Below, piece by piece: positions 13,244 to 15,900 of a stretch of 15,900 nt of DNA. Both the position numbers and the translations under genes were made by a program. This DNA comes from Spirochaetota bacterium (GTDB lineage: Bacteria > Spirochaetota > Spirochaetia > Treponematales > Treponemataceae), in the NCBI GenBank assembly GCA_023393015.1, contig JAEWMY010000020.1:1-15900 (forward strand), written 5' to 3'. Every line of letters starts with the position of its first letter. Within the stretch, counting starts at the first letter, position 1. The notes under the pieces were generated by a model. That model made no database searches. It worked only from the letters and a program-made list of their open reading frames with translations, and was not told the origin of the DNA.

Positions 13244-14358
13244 GCGTCCGCGTGGCGATACGGCGATCCCTCGCGACGGGTTCGCTCGACGTGGATTTTT
13301 CCGCGAAGGCGGGACGCACCGCGATACTCGGGGCATCCGGCTGCGGGAAGACGATGACGCTCAAGTGCGTCGCGGGAACCGAGCGCCCCGACTCCGGCGC
13401 CGTCACGATCGACGGGCGCGCGGTATTCGATACGACCCGAGGCGTGGACATCCGACCGCAGGAACGCCGATGCGGCTTTCTCTTCCAGAATTACGCCCTG
13501 TTCCCGAACATGACCGTGCGCGAGAACGTCAGGATAATCGCGCGTTCGCGCGTTCGCGCGCGGGGTCCCTTCCCGCCCGGGGAGGCACGCGCGACTTTTC
13601 CCTCGAACGCCGACGCCGACGCGGTCGCCGACGGGATGCTCGAGCGTCTCGCCCTCGCGCCGTACGCCGATCAGCGTCCCGCGCGGCTGAGCGGCGGGCA
13701 GCAGCAACGCGCGGCCCTCGCGCGAATCCTCGTGTCCGACCCCCGCGCGATCCTTCTCGACGAGCCGCTTTCCGCGCTCGACGCGTTCCTCCGGTCGAGC
13801 GTCGAGCGCGAACTGGCGGCCATCCTTTCGGAATTCACCGGAACCGTCCTGATGGTGACGCACGACTTCGACGAGGCCTATCGCCTGTGCGACGACATAC
13901 TGATAATGGAAAACGGCCGAATCGCGCAGTCGGGACCGAAGGAGAGCGTATTCGCGCGTCCGGCGACCGTGGGCGCGGCCAGGCTCACCGGATGCGAGAA
14001 CGTCGCCAAAGCCGACCGAGCGGGCGCGAAACGTATCGCGGTACCCTCCTGGGGATTGATCCTCGAGACGGAGGAGTTCGTTCCCGACGGGCTCACGCAT
14101 GTCGGTATCCGCGCGCGTCATGTCCGGGACGCGCGCGACGGGGACGAACGCAATTGCTTCGATTTTTCGCTTCGCGCGCGCGCGGGGTCCGCGTTCTCGA
14201 GGGAATGGGGGGCGTCGGCGCTTACCGCGGCGGGCGTCGCGGGCGGCGACAGGGACGCGCGCGACGAGCTTTCGGTGACGGGAGGGGAGTGGCCCGACGG
14301 CGCGACGAGGGTACGGCTCTGCGTTCCGGGGGAATCGCTTCTTCTTTTCGCGGGCTGA
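13240..14358 (+). CDS. modC: Molybdate ABC transporter ATP-binding protein
   Basis: A 372-residue ATPase that powers molybdate import. It has Walker A GASGCGKT (31-38), Q-loop QNYALFPNM (83-91), signature LSGGQQQR (150-157), Walker B ILLDEP (171-176), D-loop SALD (178-181) and switch His208 in MVTHDFDEA. A basic, proline-rich insertion (about 102-126, including ARSRVRARGP) between the Q-loop and the signature is longer than in typical ModC. The C-terminal 120 residues contain VGIRARHV, the start of the usual TOBE/MOP-like fold, but the rest is poorly conserved, so molybdate regulation through it is uncertain. The ATG at 13240 overlaps the modB stop (ATGA); the 24-codon upstream extension in frame is rejected because it lies within modB. 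No modE-type regulator is in the window. Confidence 0.94.
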   Translation: MSVRVAIRRSLATGSLDVDFSAKAGRTAILGASGCGKTMTLKCVAGTERPDSGAVTIDGRAVFDTTRGVDIRPQERRCGFLFQNYALFPNMTVRENVRIIARSRVRARGPFPPGEARATFPSNADADAVADGMLERLALAPYADQRPARLSGGQQQRAALARILVSDPRAILLDEPLSALDAFLRSSVERELAAILSEFTGTVLMVTHDFDEAYRLCDDILIMENGRIAQSGPKESVFARPATVGAARLTGCENVAKADRAGAKRIAVPSWGLILETEEFVPDGLTHVGIRARHVRDARDGDERNCFDFSLRARAGSAFSREWGASALTAAGVAGGDRDARDELSVTGGEWPDGATRVRLCVPGESLLLFAG

Positions 14359-14362
14359 AGGC

Positions 14363-14439
14363 GGCGACGTCGCGCGCGCTCGCGACGTCGCCACCCGCCC
14401 CTTTCGGATATTTTGAAATTCCGCTTGCCGGCGGCAAGC
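14363..14439. terminator. Two hairpins between the convergent modC and ferredoxin genes
   Basis: The first is a perfect 12-bp stem, GGCGACGTCGCG (14363-14374) with CGCGACGTCGCC (14381-14392), around a six-base loop, starting five bases after the modC stop. The second pairs GCTTGCC (14423-14429) with GGCAAGC (14433-14439) and lies just beyond the ferredoxin stop. Neither has a long T-run on its relevant strand (CCCTTTCGG follows the first), so they may act as weak or bidirectional ends. Confidence 0.6.
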
Positions 14440-14444
14440 CCCGC

Positions 14445-14753
14445 CTACGCGAGCAGGTACTCCGCCGCGGGCGTTCCCGACTCTATCGAATCGATAATCG
14501 CGTCGATCGCCTCCTCGCTTTCGATTTTCCCGAACCACCAGTTCTCGGGGTACACGACCATCGCGGGGCCGCGATCGCACACTTTAAGACAGCCCGTGGC
14601 GGAAACGCTGACGTCGCCGAGACCCCGGTCCGAAAGTTCGGTCTCGAGATACTGCATCAACTGTCCCGATCCCTTCTTGTGGCACACTCCCTGCGGCTCC
14701 CCGCTCATGCGGAACGACGCGCAGACGAACACGTGATGCGCCGGTTTTTTCAT
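14445..14753 (-). CDS. Thioredoxin-like [2Fe-2S] ferredoxin next to nifB
   Basis: A 102-residue soluble electron carrier. Four cysteines, C11, C24, C55 and C59, form the C-x12-C...C-x3-C pattern of thioredoxin-fold [2Fe-2S] ferredoxins, in HVFVCASFRM, GVCHKKG and SATGCLKVCDRGP; VYPENWWFGKI (68-78) is also characteristic. The start is ATG at 14753, preceded by a GGAGGAGGG tract; the longer open frame upstream overlaps nifB and is discounted. It begins 25 bases after the nifB stop on the same strand. Relatives in nif clusters are thought to deliver electrons during nitrogenase cofactor assembly or function, which fits here, but the redox partner is inferred from position. Confidence 0.92.
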   Translation of the reverse strand: MKKPAHHVFVCASFRMSGEPQGVCHKKGSGQLMQYLETELSDRGLGDVSVSATGCLKVCDRGPAMVVYPENWWFGKIESEEAIDAIIDSIESGTPAAEYLLA

Positions 14754-14778
14754 GATTCCCTCCTCCTGAACGTTGCTT

Positions 14779-15900
14779 TCACGCGCATCCGAGACCGGTG
14801 CCCGTGCACCCGAGACCCCGCCCGCAGGTCGAGCCCGCCTTGACGAGAGCGTCGGGTATATCGTCTCCCGCGAGCAGGGCCCCCGCCCCGTCGCGGATGA
14901 GTCCTTCCATCGCGTACACCCTGATTCCGCGGCCCTCGAGAACCCGCGCGGGGCTCGGCCCGAAGCCGGAACAGAGAATCGCGAAGCAGTCGGAGTAGCG
15001 GTCCGCCATCGCCTCCCAGCGGTCGTCCCCGTCGCCGGGCACGGGCGTCGGTCGCCGGTCGACGAGGGCGTATCCTCCTTCCGCGGGGCCGAAGACCCAC
15101 AAGCCCGTAGCCTCGCCGAGATGCTGATTGACGAGTATGCCCTCGCGCGAGGCGACCGCGACGTATCTCCGTTCGGCGGTGGGCTTTCCCCCCTTCGCCT
15201 CGGAAAGCAGGGCGCCGACGATCGCGCCGTTCTCCTCTCCAAGAAGACCCACCGCGTCGGCCCGGCACCGCGCGCAGTGGCTCATCTGCCTGATGTGCCG
15301 TCCGGCGTCCAGCCTGATCGCGCCGATCTCCCCCGCTCCGGGAGGCGTGATCGAGGCGAAGGGCGTACCCTCCACGTTCATGAGGGCGATGCAGTTCTGC
15401 ACGTCGGCGCCGAGCGAGGAGACGCGCTCCGCGATCGCTCCCACGTGCGCGTCGTTGACGCCGGGGATCACGACGGTGTTTATCTTCACGGTGAGTCCCG
15501 CTTCCTTCAGCCGCCGTATCGCTTCTTCCTGGCGGGCTACCACGAGCTTTCCGGCGTCGATACCCCGATACACCCTCGACCCGTGCCGTACCCACGCGTA
15601 TACCTTGGCGGCGATTTCGGGGTCGACCGCGTTTACCGTCACCGTCACGTGCGAGACGCGCATGCGCGCGATCGCGTCGACGTGTTCCGCGAGCGCGATG
15701 CCGTTCGTAGCGAGGCAGAGTATCTTGTCGGGATGTCCGGCCGAGACGAGTTCCATCGTCCGAAGCGTCTGCTCCGCGTTCGCGAAGGGGTCGCCCGGGC
15801 CGGCGATCCCGACGACCGAGATGTTGGGAACACGCTCGAGCACCTTTCCGAGATACTTGGCGGCCGCGTCGGGGGAAAGGACCGCGCTCGAAACACCCGG
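14779..15900 (-). CDS. nifB: Nitrogenase cofactor biosynthesis protein NifB, C-terminal part (5' end beyond the window)
   Basis: The last 373 residues of a radical-SAM enzyme that fuses two Fe-S clusters and inserts carbide to make NifB-co, the precursor of nitrogenase FeMo-cofactor. The frame is open to the window edge, so the CX3CX2C cluster motif and true start lie outside; the GTG at 15843 is internal. Visible features are PGVSSAVLSPDAA, the SAM-binding segment VGIAGPGDPFAN, ATNG, the radical-SAM barrel, and HCARCRADAVGLLGE, a NifB hallmark with C-x2-C. The last 120 residues form a NifX/NafY-type cofactor-binding domain starting YVAVASREGILVNQHLGEA. The tail CGRGLGCTGTGLGC is cysteine- and glycine-rich. 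The ferredoxin follows 25 bases downstream. Presence of nifB strongly suggests a diazotroph, but nifHDK are not in view. Confidence 0.96.
   Translation of the reverse strand, partial: PGVSSAVLSPDAAAKYLGKVLERVPNISVVGIAGPGDPFANAEQTLRTMELVSAGHPDKILCLATNGIALAEHVDAIARMRVSHVTVTVNAVDPEIAAKVYAWVRHGSRVYRGIDAGKLVVARQEEAIRRLKEAGLTVKINTVVIPGVNDAHVGAIAERVSSLGADVQNCIALMNVEGTPFASITPPGAGEIGAIRLDAGRHIRQMSHCARCRADAVGLLGEENGAIVGALLSEAKGGKPTAERRYVAVASREGILVNQHLGEATGLWVFGPAEGGYALVDRRPTPVPGDGDDRWEAMADRYSDCFAILCSGFGPSPARVLEGRGIRVYAMEGLIRDGAGALLAGDDIPDALVKAGSTCGRGLGCTGTGLGCA

Noticed and set aside
13126..14580. A 484-codon minus-strand open frame opposite modC
   Set aside because: Overlaps the well-supported modC and ferredoxin genes and has no recognisable protein features.

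Overview
The window is GC-rich, roughly 60-65% by eye, apart from a few AT-rich promoter islands, and it is densely coded with short intergenic gaps. Sigma-70-type promoters, strong GGAGG ribosome binding sites, frequent GTG/TTG starts and 4-bp stop/start overlaps point to a bacterial chromosome. The gene content suggests an anaerobic or microaerophilic, probably nitrogen-fixing bacterium: NifB, a thioredoxin-like [2Fe-2S] ferredoxin beside it, a molybdate ABC transporter, a LeuA/NifV-type acyltransferase and rubrerythrin. A PadR/DUF1700/DUF4097 trio is common in Firmicutes and spirochaetes. The phylum cannot be fixed from this sequence alone.

Layout. (1) 16-1578 (+): a DEAD-box RNA helicase with a long disordered N-terminus. 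It converges on, and overlaps by 25 bp, a ketopantoate-reductase-like gene (1554-2495, -). (2) Rubrerythrin (2591-3169, +) lies behind an unusual perfect inverted repeat. It converges on a GGDEF-PilZ diguanylate cyclase (3275-4408, -) across a fourfold 23-bp hairpin repeat. (3) A copper operon on the minus strand, copA-copZ-csoR (7236 down to 4480), has a strong promoter and a G/C-tract palindrome in its leader that looks like a CsoR operator. (4) Divergently, padR-DUF1700-DUF4097 (7425-9172, +) form an envelope-associated regulatory operon closed by a clear intrinsic terminator. (5) 9173-9567 has no convincing gene. (6) A HEPN-domain protein and a LeuA/NifV-family synthase form a GTGA-coupled minus-strand operon (11606 down to 9568) whose promoter predicts a leaderless mRNA. 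(7) Divergently, modABC (11804-14358, +) has an intrinsic terminator inside its 5' leader. (8) Converging on it from the right edge are a small ferredoxin (14445-14753, -) and the C-terminal 373 residues of NifB (14779-15900, -, running out of the window).

The right-hand third (about 9.5-15.9 kb) reads as a supply module for nitrogenase cofactor. NifB builds the Fe-S-C precursor (NifB-co), ModABC brings in molybdate, and the LeuA/NifV-type enzyme could supply homocitrate. The cyclase has its own promoter just downstream of the copper operon, and no terminator is visible between them, so some read-through is possible. No rRNA, tRNA, CRISPR array, insertion sequence or phage gene was recognised.
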